Shown one piece after another: positions 1 through 10,626 of a stretch of 56,318 bases of DNA. The notes beneath the pieces were generated by a model. The model was not told the origin of the DNA. It made no database searches and saw only the letters and a program-made list of their open reading frames with translations. Position numbers and translations under genes: made by a program. Within the stretch, counting starts at the first letter, position 1. Each line of letters begins with the position of its first letter. The stretch is from Desulfotomaculum sp. (GTDB lineage Bacteria > Bacillota > Desulfotomaculia > Desulfotomaculales > Desulfohalotomaculaceae): NCBI GenBank assembly GCA_017656165.1, contig JACDOL010000006.1, forward strand, positions 1 through 56,318. Direction: 5' to 3'.

Positions 1-20
1 AAATAACGGGGGATTATTTC

Positions 21-2873
21 ATGCTGGATAAAATTGTTGTTAAAGGTGCTCGTGTTCACAACCTTAAAAATATAGATGTGGAAATACCGCGGGATAAGCT
101 GGTGGTGCTTACCGGTCTTTCCGGTTCCGGCAAGAGTTCGCTGGCCTTTGACACCATTTATGCCGAGGGACAGCGGCGGTACGTGGAGTCTCTTTCTGCC
201 TATGCCCGGCAGTTTTTAGGCCAGATGAACAAACCCGATGTAGAATACATTGAAGGGCTTTCTCCGGCCATATCCATTGACCAGAAAACAACCAGCCACA
301 ACCCCCGCAGTACTGTGGGTACAGTGACCGAAATATATGACTACCTGCGGCTGCTTTTTGCCAGAATAGGCAGGCCCCACTGTCCCAGGTGCGGAAAACC
401 CATTACCCAGCAGACGGTACAGCAGATGGTTGACCAGCTGATGGAGCTCCCGGAAAGGACTAAGATTCAGCTGCTGGCGCCGGTGGTGCGGGGTAAAAAA
501 GGTGAGCATGTTAAAATTTTAGAGCAGATTAGAAAAGACGGCTACGTCCGGGTAAGAATTGACGGTGAGGTTAGAGACATAAACGGGGAGATTAAACTGG
601 ATAAAAATAAAAAACATACCATTGAGGTGGTGGTAGACCGCCTGGTAATACGCCAGGGCGTAGAGAAACGCCTGGCGGACTCATTGGAGACAGCTTTAAA
701 GGCCGGCGACGGGGTAGTGCTTGTGGACGTCATCGATGACTCTCCCAGGGTGTTCAGTGAAAAGTTTGCCTGTGTGGACTGCGGTATTGGCATTACCGAG
801 ATTACACCCCGGCTGTTTTCTTTTAACAGCCCCTTTGGTGCCTGCCCTGTGTGCACCGGCCTGGGTATTCATAAAGAAATTGACCCGGACCTGGTTATAC
901 CCGATAAAAGCAAATCAATACGGGAAGGTGCCATTGAGGGATGGCTGAGAAGCAGCAGTGCTTTCAACTACCTGGAAGCGGTGGCCGACCATTACGGTTT
1001 CAGCCTGGATGTGCCGGTGGAAGAAATGAAAGAGGAAGATTTAAACCGCATTTTATACGGCACCGGCAGGGAACGAATCAAGTTTTATTACCGGGATACT
1101 TTCGGTAATGTGCACAAATACAGTGCACCCTTTGAAGGGGTGATAAACAATCTCAACCGGCTGTACAGGGAAACCAATTCCGAGTACCGCCGGCAGGAAC
1201 TGGAGAAGTACGTTACTGCTAAACCCTGCCCGGAATGCAAAGGGGCCAGGTTAAAACCGGAGGCTCTTTCTGTGCTGATTAACGGTAAGAATATTACTGA
1301 AGTTACCGCTATGACGGTGCTGCAGCTGCAGAAGTTTTTCCAGGAAATTGAACTGACCGGACGGGAAAGAATGATTGCCCGCCAGATATTAAAAGAGATT
1401 ACTGAGCGCTTGGGTTTCCTGGTTAACGTGGGCCTGGATTATCTCACACTGGACCGGTCTGCCGGCACACTGTCCGGCGGGGAAGCACAGCGCATCCGCC
1501 TGGCCACCCAGATTGGCTCTGGATTGATGGGTGTACTCTATATACTGGATGAACCCAGCATCGGCCTGCACCAGCGGGACAACATGCGGTTAATCAGGAC
1601 TTTAGAGCGCCTGCGGGATGTGGGCAACACTCTCATTGTGGTGGAACACGATGAAGATACCATCAGGTCCGCGGACCATGTAATTGATATCGGCCCGGGA
1701 GCCGGCGAAAACGGCGGGCGTGTTGTAGCCCAGGGAACCCCGGAAGAAATTATGCAGAATGAAAACTCCATAACCGGCCAGTATTTAAGCGGCAGGAAAG
1801 TTATCCCCGTTCCTTCCCGCCGGCGTAAGCGCGATGGCAGGGAAGTTAAAGTGGTGGGGGCCGCCGAGCACAACCTGAAAAGCATTGATGTCAGCATACC
1901 GCTGGGCCTGTTTACCTGTATAACCGGGGTCAGCGGTTCCGGGAAAAGTACCCTTATTAATGAAGTGCTGTACAAGAACCTGGCTCAAAAGCTGCACCAT
2001 TCTAAAGTTAGACCAGGAAAGTGCAAAAAAATAGAGGGTATTGAACACCTGGAAAAAGTAATCGATATTAACCAGTCGCCCATCGGCAGAACGCCCCGTT
2101 CAAACCCGGCCACTTACACCGGGGTATTTACCGACATAAGGGAACTGTTTTCCCAGATGCCCGAGGCCAAGATGCGGGGATATAAACCGGGCCGCTTCAG
2201 CTTCAACGTTAAGGGCGGCCGCTGTGAAGCATGCCAGGGTGACGGTATCATAAAAATTGAAATGCACTTTCTGCCGGATGTTTATGTTCCCTGTGAAGTC
2301 TGCAAAGGCCTGCGCTACAACAGGGAAACGCTGGATGTTAAATACAAGGGTAAATCTATAGCTGATGTTCTGAATATGACGGTAGATACTGCGGTGGAAT
2401 TTTTTAAAAACATCCCCCGCATTCACCGCAAACTGAAGACCCTGCAGGATGTGGGCCTGGGTTATATCCGCCTGGGACAGCCGGCCACGGAACTATCCGG
2501 TGGTGAGGCCCAGCGGGTGAAGCTGGCCACCGAACTTTCCCGCCGTTCCAACGGCAAAACCCTGTACATTTTAGATGAACCCACCACCGGCCTGCACGCC
2601 GCGGATATTCACCGGCTGTTAAAGGTGCTGCACCGCTTGGTGGATAACGGCAGTACGGTGGTGGTAATTGAACACAACCTGGATGTAATTAAGACGGCAG
2701 ACTATATAATAGACCTGGGCCCGGAAGGGGGAGACAAGGGAGGCCAAGTAGTGGCCGCCGGCACACCGGAAGAAGTGGTGGAAGTGAAAGAATCTTACAC
2801 CGGCCGGTATTTAAAACCGGTACTGGAGAGGGATAAAAAGCGCAGTGCCGGAATAATGCTGGAAACAGGGTAA
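21..2873 (+). CDS. uvrA: UvrABC excinuclease subunit A
   Basis: Damage-recognition ATPase of nucleotide excision repair; the UvrA dimer loads UvrB onto damaged DNA in the cytoplasm. The 950 residues match the family's usual length. Two ABC ATPase modules are visible: Walker [10 protein letters not shown] at about residue 32 and GVSGSGKST at about 636, with signatures LSGGEAQRI (about 486) and LSGGEAQRV (about 826). CxxC zinc-finger pairs occur near residues 120, 250-280, 405 and 735-760. The ATG at 21 follows a GGGGGA ribosome site. uvrB is probably upstream, outside the window. A shared hairpin terminator separates it from the convergent exporter genes. The identification is secure. Confidence 0.98.
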   Translation: MLDKIVVKGARVHNLKNIDVEIPRDKLVVLTGLSGSGKSSLAFDTIYAEGQRRYVESLSAYARQFLGQMNKPDVEYIEGLSPAISIDQKTTSHNPRSTVGTVTEIYDYLRLLFARIGRPHCPRCGKPITQQTVQQMVDQLMELPERTKIQLLAPVVRGKKGEHVKILEQIRKDGYVRVRIDGEVRDINGEIKLDKNKKHTIEVVVDRLVIRQGVEKRLADSLETALKAGDGVVLVDVIDDSPRVFSEKFACVDCGIGITEITPRLFSFNSPFGACPVCTGLGIHKEIDPDLVIPDKSKSIREGAIEGWLRSSSAFNYLEAVADHYGFSLDVPVEEMKEEDLNRILYGTGRERIKFYYRDTFGNVHKYSAPFEGVINNLNRLYRETNSEYRRQELEKYVTAKPCPECKGARLKPEALSVLINGKNITEVTAMTVLQLQKFFQEIELTGRERMIARQILKEITERLGFLVNVGLDYLTLDRSAGTLSGGEAQRIRLATQIGSGLMGVLYILDEPSIGLHQRDNMRLIRTLERLRDVGNTLIVVEHDEDTIRSADHVIDIGPGAGENGGRVVAQGTPEEIMQNENSITGQYLSGRKVIPVPSRRRKRDGREVKVVGAAEHNLKSIDVSIPLGLFTCITGVSGSGKSTLINEVLYKNLAQKLHHSKVRPGKCKKIEGIEHLEKVIDINQSPIGRTPRSNPATYTGVFTDIRELFSQMPEAKMRGYKPGRFSFNVKGGRCEACQGDGIIKIEMHFLPDVYVPCEVCKGLRYNRETLDVKYKGKSIADVLNMTVDTAVEFFKNIPRIHRKLKTLQDVGLGYIRLGQPATELSGGEAQRVKLATELSRRSNGKTLYILDEPTTGLHAADIHRLLKVLHRLVDNGSTVVVIEHNLDVIKTADYIIDLGPEGGDKGGQVVAAGTPEEVVEVKESYTGRYLKPVLERDKKRSAGIMLETG

Positions 2874-2875
2874 CA

Positions 2876-2908
2876 AAAGGGCGCATCCCGTATTAGGGAG
2901 CGCCCTTT
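2876..2908. terminator. Bidirectional terminator between uvrA and the convergent exporter operon
   Basis: AAAGGGCGC pairs with GCGCCCTTT, and an inner TCCC/GGGA extends the stem. It sits between two convergent stop codons and can serve both strands, with short A/T flanks. Confidence 0.75.
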
Positions 2909-2912
2909 ACTA

Positions 2913-4100
2913 CTATCCAGCTGCAGTGTTCGACCTGCTTTCTACCTGCTGGAATTTCCTATAATGCCTGCCTAATGCCCATACTGATGCCGGTAGCAGT
3001 ACCAGGGAGGCGGTTCCCAGCACTTCTATGTTGGGCAGGACCACCTGCCAGCCTGGAGCCATCAGTGCAATGTCCCGGAGGGTGCTGCAGAAATAAGTCA
3101 GCGGCAGTACTGCTGAAACTGCTTTAGCGAAAGGCGGCATAGCATCTACCGGCCAGGTAAAGCCGGAAAACAGGAATGACGGCACTGCCACCAGCATGGC
3201 ATACTGGGTGGCTTCCAATTCGTTTTTGCAGACGATAGAGAGGAACACACCCAGGGTAAGAATGCATAAGAAGAATGCTGTTTCTAAAGACAGCAGCTGC
3301 AGAACATTCCCCCGGAACGGAATTTCGAACAGCCTGCAGCATTCCAGCATTAAGAGATTCATTGTCACCATGTTGATGATAAAGTAGGCTAGAACCTTTC
3401 CGGCAACCAGGTGAACCGGTTTGTACCCGCTCTGCAGCAGTTCCTGCAGGATTCCGCTGTCCCTTTCCCTGGTAAAGGCAATGGCAGAATACATTAAAGC
3501 TACCTGCTGGATGGCGGTGGCGGCCAAACCAAGCAGCAGGAAGTTTAAGTAGTTGAAAGTTGGGTTATACCATATCCGGATCGCAAACTGAACCGGCAGG
3601 GTTTTATTTAATGCTTCTTCCGGTAAGTATCCTTTTCCCTGCAGAATTTGAGAAGAAACGCCCACCGATATGGTCTGTACAATTTCGTTGGCATTGGACA
3701 GCACTGCATTGCTGTACAGCATGTTGGTGCCGTTAACAACTACCATTACTTTTGCTGACTTTCCGGTTTTTATTTTTTTGGAGAAGTCCGGAGGTATAAT
3801 AATGCCGGCCTGGACTATTTTGTTTTGAATTAACTGCCGCAGTTCAGCTTCGCTGTTGGCTGTGGTTACCACATCAAACTTTTCCGAATCCCTGAAACCC
3901 TGCACCAGGCTCCGGGAAAGGGCAGTGCTGCTGTAATCCAGCACTGCAGTGGGTATATTCTTTACCACGTGCTCGCTGTACATTATTCCAAACAGGGCGA
4001 TGTAAAATAAAGGGACCCCAATTAAAATCAGCATTAAACGCCTGCTGTGGAATATATATTTAAACTCCCGGGCGGTGATCTCCAGTACCTTTTTTACCAT
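2913..4100 (-). CDS. ABC-2 type exporter permease
   Basis: Membrane permease of the ABC-2 (YbhR/YhhJ-like) drug-export family. It has an N-terminal membrane segment (about residues 24-44), a large extracytoplasmic domain (about 45-175), then roughly five C-terminal membrane segments, the usual plan for a ~380-residue member. The ATG lies 3 nt after the stop of the membrane-fusion gene, with GGGGGAAT as ribosome site, so the two are co-translated. Families of this type normally work with a separate ATPase and often a second permease; neither is present here. The substrate is unknown. The family call is firm. Confidence 0.85.
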   Translation of the reverse strand: MVKKVLEITAREFKYIFHSRRLMLILIGVPLFYIALFGIMYSEHVVKNIPTAVLDYSSTALSRSLVQGFRDSEKFDVVTTANSEAELRQLIQNKIVQAGIIIPPDFSKKIKTGKSAKVMVVVNGTNMLYSNAVLSNANEIVQTISVGVSSQILQGKGYLPEEALNKTLPVQFAIRIWYNPTFNYLNFLLLGLAATAIQQVALMYSAIAFTRERDSGILQELLQSGYKPVHLVAGKVLAYFIINMVTMNLLMLECCRLFEIPFRGNVLQLLSLETAFFLCILTLGVFLSIVCKNELEATQYAMLVAVPSFLFSGFTWPVDAMPPFAKAVSAVLPLTYFCSTLRDIALMAPGWQVVLPNIEVLGTASLVLLPASVWALGRHYRKFQQVESRSNTAAG

Positions 4101-4103
4101 GTT

Positions 4104-5081
4104 TTATTCCCCCTGTTCCCGGGGCAGTTTAATGTCTACGCTCATTCCGGGCCACAGGTCAGGAGAATTAAGCTGTATTTTTACGTTATAGGTTATAATG
4201 TCTTTTTCACCCCGGTCATTGGTAGCCCGGTGGGCAGCAAATTCTGGCTTTTTGCTGATGTTGATTACTTTGCCGGTAAACTTTTTGTCAGGATATGCCG
4301 TTACATGTACAGGAATTTCCTGTCCTTCTTTAAAATACTTCAGCTTGGTTTCCGGTACTTTAAGATTAACCCAGTTTTCATTGTCCGCAGTTACCGTAAC
4401 AAGCGGCAGGCCGGTAGATACCAGCTCCCCTTCTTCCACCAGCACTTCAGTTACTGTACCGTTTACCGGGGATTTTATTACTGTTTCTGCCAGGTTTACC
4501 TGAACTTCTTCCAACCCGGCCTTGGCCTGTTCATAAGCTGCTTGAGCTGCTTCAGCCTTGGCCTTGGCCAGGGGTGCTTCCAGCAGGGCTGCTTCGGCCT
4601 TTTCCAGGGCGGCCTGGTCAGCCTGGGCCTTGGTTCTCACCTCGTCTAATTTCTGCTCTGGAACAGCCCCTGCTTTATACAGTTCTTCCATCCGCTTTAA
4701 TGTTTTGGCAGACAGCTCAGCCTGGGCTTTAGCCTGGGCCAGGGTTTCCTCGCTGACCCGGCTTGTTAATTCGTAAGCCAGCTTGGCCTGTTCCCAGCTT
4801 GCTTTGGCGGCTTCAACCTGGGCTTTTAACTGCTTTTCTTTGGCCAGGAGGTCCTTATCATCCAGCTTAGCAACAACCTGGCCTTTTTTAACTTTATCTC
4901 CCTCTTCCACCAGTACTTCCAGCACCCGGCCGGGAATTTTAGTATTTAAATCCACTTCAGTTGTTTCTATGTAGCCGTGCAGCACTTTATCTGAGGCATC
5001 CTCCTGCTGGCAGCCCACCAGCAGGGTGCTGATAAAGACAGCCAGAATTATTAAAGCAGGTATTTTGACAGCCCTGTTCAT
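4104..5081 (-). CDS. HlyD-family membrane fusion lipoprotein
   Basis: Periplasmic-adaptor-type (membrane fusion) subunit of an exporter. The N-terminus is a lipoprotein signal with lipobox LLVGC and lipidated Cys24, so it is anchored on the outer face of the membrane. A biotinyl-lipoyl-like half (about 40-75, VEEGDKVKKGQVVAKLDD) is followed by a long Ala/Glu/Lys/Gln-rich coiled-coil hairpin (about 75-185), the second lipoyl half (about 205-235) and a beta-barrel. An AGGAGG ribosome site precedes the ATG. It lies between the TetR regulator and the ABC-2 permease in one operon. The same order (TetR-HlyD-ABC) occurs in ybhG-type exporters. Confidence 0.9.
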   Translation of the reverse strand: MNRAVKIPALIILAVFISTLLVGCQQEDASDKVLHGYIETTEVDLNTKIPGRVLEVLVEEGDKVKKGQVVAKLDDKDLLAKEKQLKAQVEAAKASWEQAKLAYELTSRVSEETLAQAKAQAELSAKTLKRMEELYKAGAVPEQKLDEVRTKAQADQAALEKAEAALLEAPLAKAKAEAAQAAYEQAKAGLEEVQVNLAETVIKSPVNGTVTEVLVEEGELVSTGLPLVTVTADNENWVNLKVPETKLKYFKEGQEIPVHVTAYPDKKFTGKVINISKKPEFAAHRATNDRGEKDIITYNVKIQLNSPDLWPGMSVDIKLPREQGE

Positions 5082-5085
5082 ACCT

Positions 5086-5721
5086 TTATTCCTCCTTTTT
5101 CCGGTGGTTTAAAATTCCATTTAAAGTAAAATCCAAAATGTGCTTCAGCCGTTCTTCCAGGACTTCCCGGCTCTTCATGTCCCGGTCCCAGAGAAAGCTG
5201 TAAATATCACGGCGGGCAAAGAACGTCATGATAACAGCGTTGATGCTTATTACCAGGTGCCGGATGTCCAGGTCACTGCGGAATACCCCTTCCCTGATTC
5301 CTTCTTCAAGCAGTGCTTTCAGCCGGGGGAGGGAATCCTGGGCCATGTCGGCCAAAATTTTTCTTGTAAAGCGGCCCTGGTACAGCGACTCCCATTGAAT
5401 TAGACGGACAAACTCCTCGTTTTCTGCCATGAAATAAAAATAGTATTCTATTACTTTTGTCACTTTTTCCAGCACGCTTCCTTCCACCCGGGTGGCCTTC
5501 TGACCGACGGCCAGTATTTTTTTGTAATTTTCCCTAAGCACTTCCATGTACAGGTCTTCCTTACTGCCGAAGTAGTGATACAGCATGCGCTTGTTTATCT
5601 GCGCAGCTTCTGCTATTGCGTCCACCCGGGCCCCGTCCAGCCCCCTACAGGCAAAAATGTGTTCCGCTGCTTTCATGATCCGCTGCTTGGATTCTTCGGC
5701 GTTTCGCTCCCTGGAAACCAT
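5086..5721 (-). CDS. TetR-family transcriptional repressor
   Basis: The N-terminal 55 residues form the TetR helix-turn-helix (KQRIMKAAEHIFACRG and RMLYHYFGSKEDLYMEVL); the C-terminal ~150 residues are the variable helical ligand domain. The length, 211 aa, is typical. It is the first gene of the exporter operon and ends 4 nt before the membrane-fusion gene starts. A GGGGGG ribosome site precedes the ATG. A perfect inverted repeat 25 nt upstream (5746-5765) is the likely operator, so I infer autorepression and ligand-induced export. The ligand is not predictable. Confidence 0.92.
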   Translation of the reverse strand: MVSRERNAEESKQRIMKAAEHIFACRGLDGARVDAIAEAAQINKRMLYHYFGSKEDLYMEVLRENYKKILAVGQKATRVEGSVLEKVTKVIEYYFYFMAENEEFVRLIQWESLYQGRFTRKILADMAQDSLPRLKALLEEGIREGVFRSDLDIRHLVISINAVIMTFFARRDIYSFLWDRDMKSREVLEERLKHILDFTLNGILNHRKKEE

Positions 5722-5745
5722 TACATCCCCCCTGAGGTAGCTTAA

Positions 5746-5765
5746 AAGTAACTAACTGGTTACTT
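5746..5765. promoter_or_regulatory. Palindromic operator, probably for the TetR repressor
   Basis: AAGTAAC-6 nt-GTTACTT is a perfect 7-bp inverted repeat just upstream of the TetR gene, in the region between it and divergent uvrC. Size and position fit a TetR operator; the assignment is inferred. Confidence 0.65.
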
Positions 5766-5868
5766 ACTAATTTTACGCCTGCCAGCCTTTACCTGTCAAT
5801 TAAATAGGGTAATAACATTTCAAATTTGATGGTGTTTTAGGTTAAAATTATGATAGGGGGTGAACCCT

Positions 5869-7728
5869 TTGCATTTAGAAGAAAAGTTGAAGCATATTCC
5901 TGACAAACCGGGTGTATATATCTACCGCGATGCCGGTGGAAATGTAATATACGTGGGTAAAGCAAAATCGCTAAAAAACAGGGTGCGGTCATATTTTCAA
6001 AAGAGCACCCATCAATCACCTAAAACGCGCACCATGGTGGGGCGGATTGCTGATATGGAGTATATTGTCACTGATTCGGAAGTAGAAGCGCTGATACTGG
6101 AATGCAACTTAATTAAAGAGCACCGGCCCCGTTACAATGTTCTGCTTAAAGACGACAAAACATACCCTTATATTAAAGTTACTTTAGATGAAGATTACCC
6201 GCGGGTTTTGACCACCCGCAGGCTGGTAAAAGACGGTTCCCGTTATTTCGGACCTTATACCCAGGCAGGGGCCATGAATGAGACTTTAAGGCTTTTAAAG
6301 CGCTTGTTTCCATTCCGCACCTGCACCAGCAGGCAGTTTGCCAACCGCAGCCGGCCCTGCTTAAACTACCATATCAAACGCTGCCAGGGGCCGTGTACTA
6401 AAAACGTTGACAGGGAACAGTACAGGGAAACTATCAATGAAATAATATTGTTTTTAGAAGGCCGCCAGGAGGATTTAATTAAACGCCTGGAAGAAAGAAT
6501 GCACCGGGCAGCAGAAAAATTGGATTTTGAACGGGCAGCTGAACTGCGGGACCAGCTGCAGGCGGTGAAGAAAGTTACCGAAAGGCAGAAAATAGTTTCT
6601 TCCGGCTTGGAAGACCAGGATGTCATTGCCATGGCCAGGGGACAGGGAGAAGTATGCGTAATGGTTTTCTTTATTAGAGGAGGTAAGCTCATTGGCCGGG
6701 AACATCACCTGCTGAAAAATACAGATGACTTAAGCCGCGGCGAGATTATGAAAGGTTTTCTAAAGCAGTACTATGCCCAGGTGGACTTCATTCCCCGTTA
6801 TGTACTGCTGTCTGAAGACATAGGAGAAGAAGCAGAACTGGTAAGCAGCTGGCTGTCTCAAAAACGCGGGTCTAAAGCGGTGGTGAAAACTCCTAAGCGG
6901 GGGGAAAAGGCCAGGTTAGTGGAAATGGCCGGGAAAAATGCCCTGCTGGTGCTGCAGCAGATGGAAACGGAAAGCCGGCTGAAGAGGGACAAATTGGATA
7001 ATGCAGCCGCTGAACTGGCCGGGGCCCTTGGGCTTTCCAAGCCGCCATACCGGATGGAATGCTATGATATTTCCAATATCCAGGGGGCTGAACAGGTGGC
7101 CTCCATGGTGGTTTTTGAAGAAGGTAAGCCCAGCAAGAGCCAGTATCGGCGTTTTAAAATTAAAACCGTTGAAGGACCCAACGATTTTGCTGCCATGCAG
7201 GAGGTTATTCACCGCCGCTTTTCACGGGGTCTGGAAGAGAGGAAACTTCTCAGTACCGGCCAAATCTCCAGCAAAGAGGCTAAATTTCACCGCTTTCCCG
7301 ACCTGGTTATCATTGACGGGGGTAAGGGGCAGCTGAATGCTGCCCGGGATGTAATGAAACTGCTGGGGGTGGGTGACATACCGACTTTCGGCCTGGCCAA
7401 GGAAGAAGAGCTGCTTTTCGCGGAAGGCCAAAGTGAGCCCATAGTTCTGCCGAGAAACTCCCAGGCTTTATACCTGGTACAGAGACTGCGGGACGAGGCC
7501 CATCGTTTTGCGGTGACCTATCACCGGAACTTGAGAACAAAAAGAAATTTAAAGTCGCTGTTAGATGAAATAGAAGGAGTTGGGCCGGTACGCAAAAAAG
7601 CCCTGTTAAAGGAGTTTAAGAATATAGAGGGAATAAAAAAGGCGGAACTGCATGAACTGGAAAAAGTGCCGGGAATGAACAAAAAAGCTGCCCGGGCGGT
7701 GTACCACTATTTCCGGCAGCAGGGGTAA
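5869..7728 (+). CDS. uvrC: UvrABC excinuclease subunit C
   Basis: Nuclease that makes both incisions in nucleotide excision repair. Domains in order: GIY-YIG endonuclease (about 10-90, PGVYIYRDAGG and YVGKAKSLKNRVRSYF), cysteine-containing linker, UVR motif (about 200-235), RNase H-like nuclease (YDISNIQG and VIIDGGKGQL), and C-terminal helix-hairpin-helix pair (VGPVRKKALLKEF). An upstream in-frame GTG at 5860 lies inside the ribosome site AGGGGGTGA (5855-5863); the TTG at 5869 is correctly spaced and gives the usual N-terminus, so I start there (619 aa). It is not adjacent to uvrA but is in the same neighbourhood. Confidence 0.97.
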   Translation: MHLEEKLKHIPDKPGVYIYRDAGGNVIYVGKAKSLKNRVRSYFQKSTHQSPKTRTMVGRIADMEYIVTDSEVEALILECNLIKEHRPRYNVLLKDDKTYPYIKVTLDEDYPRVLTTRRLVKDGSRYFGPYTQAGAMNETLRLLKRLFPFRTCTSRQFANRSRPCLNYHIKRCQGPCTKNVDREQYRETINEIILFLEGRQEDLIKRLEERMHRAAEKLDFERAAELRDQLQAVKKVTERQKIVSSGLEDQDVIAMARGQGEVCVMVFFIRGGKLIGREHHLLKNTDDLSRGEIMKGFLKQYYAQVDFIPRYVLLSEDIGEEAELVSSWLSQKRGSKAVVKTPKRGEKARLVEMAGKNALLVLQQMETESRLKRDKLDNAAAELAGALGLSKPPYRMECYDISNIQGAEQVASMVVFEEGKPSKSQYRRFKIKTVEGPNDFAAMQEVIHRRFSRGLEERKLLSTGQISSKEAKFHRFPDLVIIDGGKGQLNAARDVMKLLGVGDIPTFGLAKEEELLFAEGQSEPIVLPRNSQALYLVQRLRDEAHRFAVTYHRNLRTKRNLKSLLDEIEGVGPVRKKALLKEFKNIEGIKKAELHELEKVPGMNKKAARAVYHYFRQQG

Positions 7729-7771
7729 AGAACTTAGGATTCCATTATATGTGCCGGTGTATTTTCGGAGC

Positions 7772-7790
7772 GTAAATACCTTGGCAGTGG
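7772..7790. repeat. Partial copy (3' half) of a dispersed intergenic repeat
   Basis: GTAAATACCTTGGCAGTGG matches the 3' arm of the full element at 51214-51304. The 5' arm is absent here. It lies in the uvrC-HAD spacer. Confidence 0.45.
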
Positions 7791-7829
7791 TTGTAATCTC
7801 TGAATTCTTTTTAATTTAGGAGGTATAGT

Positions 7830-8624
7830 GTGAGTTACAAGTTAATTGCTGTGGACATGGACGACACCCTTTTAGACAGCAGCTTAAATATATCTGAACG
7901 GGTAATGGAAGCGGTGCGAAAGGTTCGGGAAAAGGGCATCCATATCACCCTGGCCACCGGGCGGATGTTTCGTTCAGCCAAGCCTTACGCTGAAAAATTA
8001 GGCATTAATGTGCCGCTTATTACTTACCAGGGTGCCCTGGTTAAAAATGCATTATCAGAGGAAGTTTTAATGCACCGGCCGGTACCTCTCGACCTGGCCC
8101 GGCAGGTGGTGGCAGTAATAAAAGAATACGGCTATCACATTAATCTTTACGTAAATGATAACCTGTATGTGGAAAAAATGACTCCTGAAGCAGAATTGTA
8201 CCAGAAAATCAGCAGAATTAAAGCCCACCCGGTGGGGGACCTGCTGGAATTTATCCAGGAACCACCTACAAAGGTACTGGCTGTTGCCGATGAACAGAAA
8301 ATAGACGTTTTGCTGCGGGAAGTAAAACCCCTTTTTGGATCCCAGCTGCACATTACCAAGTCTAAGCCCCAGTTTTTAGAGTTTTCTCATCCCAGGGCGA
8401 CCAAAGGTGATGCCCTGGCCATGCTGGCAGAGCAGATCGGTGCTGGACAGCATGAGGTTATGGCCATAGGAGACGGGTACAACGATGTAGAAATGCTTAA
8501 ATATGCCGGCTTGGGCGTGGTGGTGGCCAATGCCAGGGATGAAATAAAAGAACTGGCAGACTACGTGGCTCCTTCCAATGATGAAGATGGAGTGGCATAT
8601 GTTCTTGAGAAATTTGTGCTTTAA
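7830..8624 (+). CDS. Cof-type HAD-IIB family phosphatase
   Basis: Haloacid-dehalogenase superfamily hydrolase, probably a sugar-phosphate or nucleotide phosphatase. Motif I DMDDTLLD (about residues 9-16) gives the nucleophile Asp and acid/base Asp; motif II is TLATGR; motif III is the Lys in TKGDAL; motif IV is GDGYNDVEML near residue 213. The C2-type cap sits between about 85 and 190. At 264 aa it has the standard Cof/YidA length. GTG start after TTAGGAGG. It is monocistronic or loosely coupled to its neighbours. The substrate cannot be read from sequence. Confidence 0.9.
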   Translation: MSYKLIAVDMDDTLLDSSLNISERVMEAVRKVREKGIHITLATGRMFRSAKPYAEKLGINVPLITYQGALVKNALSEEVLMHRPVPLDLARQVVAVIKEYGYHINLYVNDNLYVEKMTPEAELYQKISRIKAHPVGDLLEFIQEPPTKVLAVADEQKIDVLLREVKPLFGSQLHITKSKPQFLEFSHPRATKGDALAMLAEQIGAGQHEVMAIGDGYNDVEMLKYAGLGVVVANARDEIKELADYVAPSNDEDGVAYVLEKFVL

Positions 8625-8726
8625 AAATTTAATTGAAGGTAAGTGATTAAATAATACGGTGCAGGCCCAAACTACCTGTAATGTAAAAAAACGGCCAAAG
8701 CCAAGCGGCCGGGAGGGGGCTATCTT

Positions 8727-9701
8727 TTGAGCGGGTATGTTATTGGTACAGACCTGGGTGGAACTAAAATTCTTACCGCTTTAGCAGATATAAACGGCAC
8801 TGTTTTGGCGGAATTGAGACAGCCTACCGGTGCCGGTGAAGGGCCGGAAAGGGTAATAGAGCGAATTGTGGACAGCATAACGGCCCTGCAGCACAAATGC
8901 GGGGTTCCTCCCGGTGCATTGATGGCTGCTGCTGTTGTGGTGCCGGGCCCGGAATTGGATACCGGGCAGGGCATTGTACATTTTTCCAACAACCTGGGGT
9001 GGAGAAATGTAGAATTGAAAAAAGTGCTCCAGAACAGGCTTCAAGTACCGGTATATATTGAAAATGACGCCAATGCCGCAGCCCTGGGTGAACATATTTA
9101 CGGGGCAGGGGACGGTATCCAGGATATGGTTTACATTACCGTCAGTACCGGCATTGGCGGGGGAATTATAATTAACGGCCGGATATACCGCGGTGTATCA
9201 GACGGGGCCGGGGAAATTGGGCATATGACTATTATGCCGGACGGCCCTCCCTGTACCTGCGGGAATGTTGGCTGCTTAGAGGCCCTGGCTTCCGGTACAG
9301 CCATTGCCCGGGCAGCACTGGAATTAATAGAAGAGGGTGGGGGAGAGGCAGTAATTAAAGCTGCCGGTGGAAACATCAATGAAGTTGATGCCAGAGCTGT
9401 GGCAGCTGCTGCCCTAAACGGCGATGCCGAAGCAGGGGTAATTATAAACGGGGCGGCCAGGGCACTGGGAATCGGTATAGCCAATATAGTCAACGTTATA
9501 AACCCGCCGCTGATTGTGCTGGGCGGTGGAGTGATGGAAAGCAGGGAACTTTTCTGGCCGGTAATGGAAAGGGAATTACAGGACAGGTGCTTTAAAGTTC
9601 AGCTTAAAAACCTGAAGGTGGTACCGGCGGCACTGAGTACCAGGGCCGGGGTGCTGGGTGCGGCGGCCCTGGTACTGCAGAATTTAGAAATTTGCAGTTA
9701 A
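8727..9701 (+). CDS. ROK-family glucokinase
   Basis: Phosphorylates glucose (or a related hexose) with ATP. Visible are the N-terminal phosphate motif DLGGTK (about residues 9-14), the catalytic-region motif [11 protein letters not shown], the ROK zinc motif [11 protein letters not shown] (about 170-180), and the C-terminal LGGGVME adenosine motif. At 324 aa it is typical of Gram-positive GlcK. TTG start after GGGAGGGGG. It stands just before rapZ-yvcK-whiA, and with the downstream glycolytic operon makes this a carbon-metabolism neighbourhood. An intergenic CGGCC/GGCCG hairpin lies right before the ribosome site. Confidence 0.9.
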   Translation: MSGYVIGTDLGGTKILTALADINGTVLAELRQPTGAGEGPERVIERIVDSITALQHKCGVPPGALMAAAVVVPGPELDTGQGIVHFSNNLGWRNVELKKVLQNRLQVPVYIENDANAAALGEHIYGAGDGIQDMVYITVSTGIGGGIIINGRIYRGVSDGAGEIGHMTIMPDGPPCTCGNVGCLEALASGTAIARAALELIEEGGGEAVIKAAGGNINEVDARAVAAAALNGDAEAGVIINGAARALGIGIANIVNVINPPLIVLGGGVMESRELFWPVMERELQDRCFKVQLKNLKVVPAALSTRAGVLGAAALVLQNLEICS

Positions 9702-9763
9702 ACTTAATAAATAACATAAAAAAGCGGTGCAGTTTTCTGCACCTGCTGAAAAGGAGCGGCTTT

Positions 9764-10615
9764 ATGCTGAGGTTTTTAATTGTTACCGGTCTTTCCGGGG
9801 CAGGCAAAACCACTGCAGTGCGCATTTTAGAAGACTTAGGTTTCTTTGTGGTAGACAACCTGCCTCCCACTCTAATACCAAAATTTGCAGAGCTTTGCGA
9901 ACATTCTGCGGCAAAAAAAATTGCCCTGGTGGTGGACATCCGGGGTAGAGAATTTTTTGACAAAGTATTTGATGCACTGCAGGATTTGGATGATAAAAAT
10001 GTTGGATATGAAATATTATTTTTAGAGGCATCAGATGAAGTGCTGGTACAGCGCTACAAGGCATCCCGCCGCCGCCACCCGCTGTCCGGCGGGGAAATAC
10101 TGGAAGATATTAGAGCTGAGCGGGAGCGGTTGAGAGAACTGCGGGGCAGAGCCAACAAGATAATTGATACTTCTAATTTGTCAGTAAAAGAGCTGAAGAA
10201 AGAAATATACAGTGCTTACGGTGATGAGCGCCAGGATAATGATCTTTTCATTACCGTTATCTCCTTTGGATACAAGCACGGTATACCGCTGGATGCCGAC
10301 CTGGTAATGGATGTGCGTTTTCTTCCCAACCCGTATTACGTACCTGAACTGCGCAGCCTTACCGGCAATGACCCGGCTGTTCAGCAGCATGTGTGCAGTT
10401 CTGAAGTAACCAGTGAATTTAAAGATAAGTACGCTGAATTGATAGAATTTTTAATTCCCCACTACATTAAAGAAGGAAAGGCTACTCTCACCATAGCTAT
10501 TGGCTGTACCGGCGGGATGCACCGCTCGGTGACGCTGGCCAACTGGCTGGGGGAATTCCTGCGCAAAAAAGGATACAAAGCAGCAGTAAGGCACCGGGAT
10601 ATTAAAGAAGACTAG
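9764..10615 (+). CDS. rapZ: RapZ/YvcJ nucleotide-binding protein
   Basis: P-loop protein that binds nucleotides and, in other bacteria, RNA; it links cell-envelope precursor control to small RNAs or phosphorylation. Walker A is GLSGAGKT (residues 9-16), followed by the hallmark [10 protein letters not shown]; the C-terminal RapZ domain has [10 protein letters not shown]. The ATG at 9764 follows AAGGAG; an extension to 9692 would cross a hairpin (GGTGCAG/CTGCACC at about 9726-9743) and lacks family similarity. 283 aa. First of the conserved rapZ-yvcK-whiA trio, with yvcK starting about 11 nt downstream. Confidence 0.95.
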   Translation: MLRFLIVTGLSGAGKTTAVRILEDLGFFVVDNLPPTLIPKFAELCEHSAAKKIALVVDIRGREFFDKVFDALQDLDDKNVGYEILFLEASDEVLVQRYKASRRRHPLSGGEILEDIRAERERLRELRGRANKIIDTSNLSVKELKKEIYSAYGDERQDNDLFITVISFGYKHGIPLDADLVMDVRFLPNPYYVPELRSLTGNDPAVQQHVCSSEVTSEFKDKYAELIEFLIPHYIKEGKATLTIAIGCTGGMHRSVTLANWLGEFLRKKGYKAAVRHRDIKED

Positions 10616-10626
10616 GAGTGTTTGAG

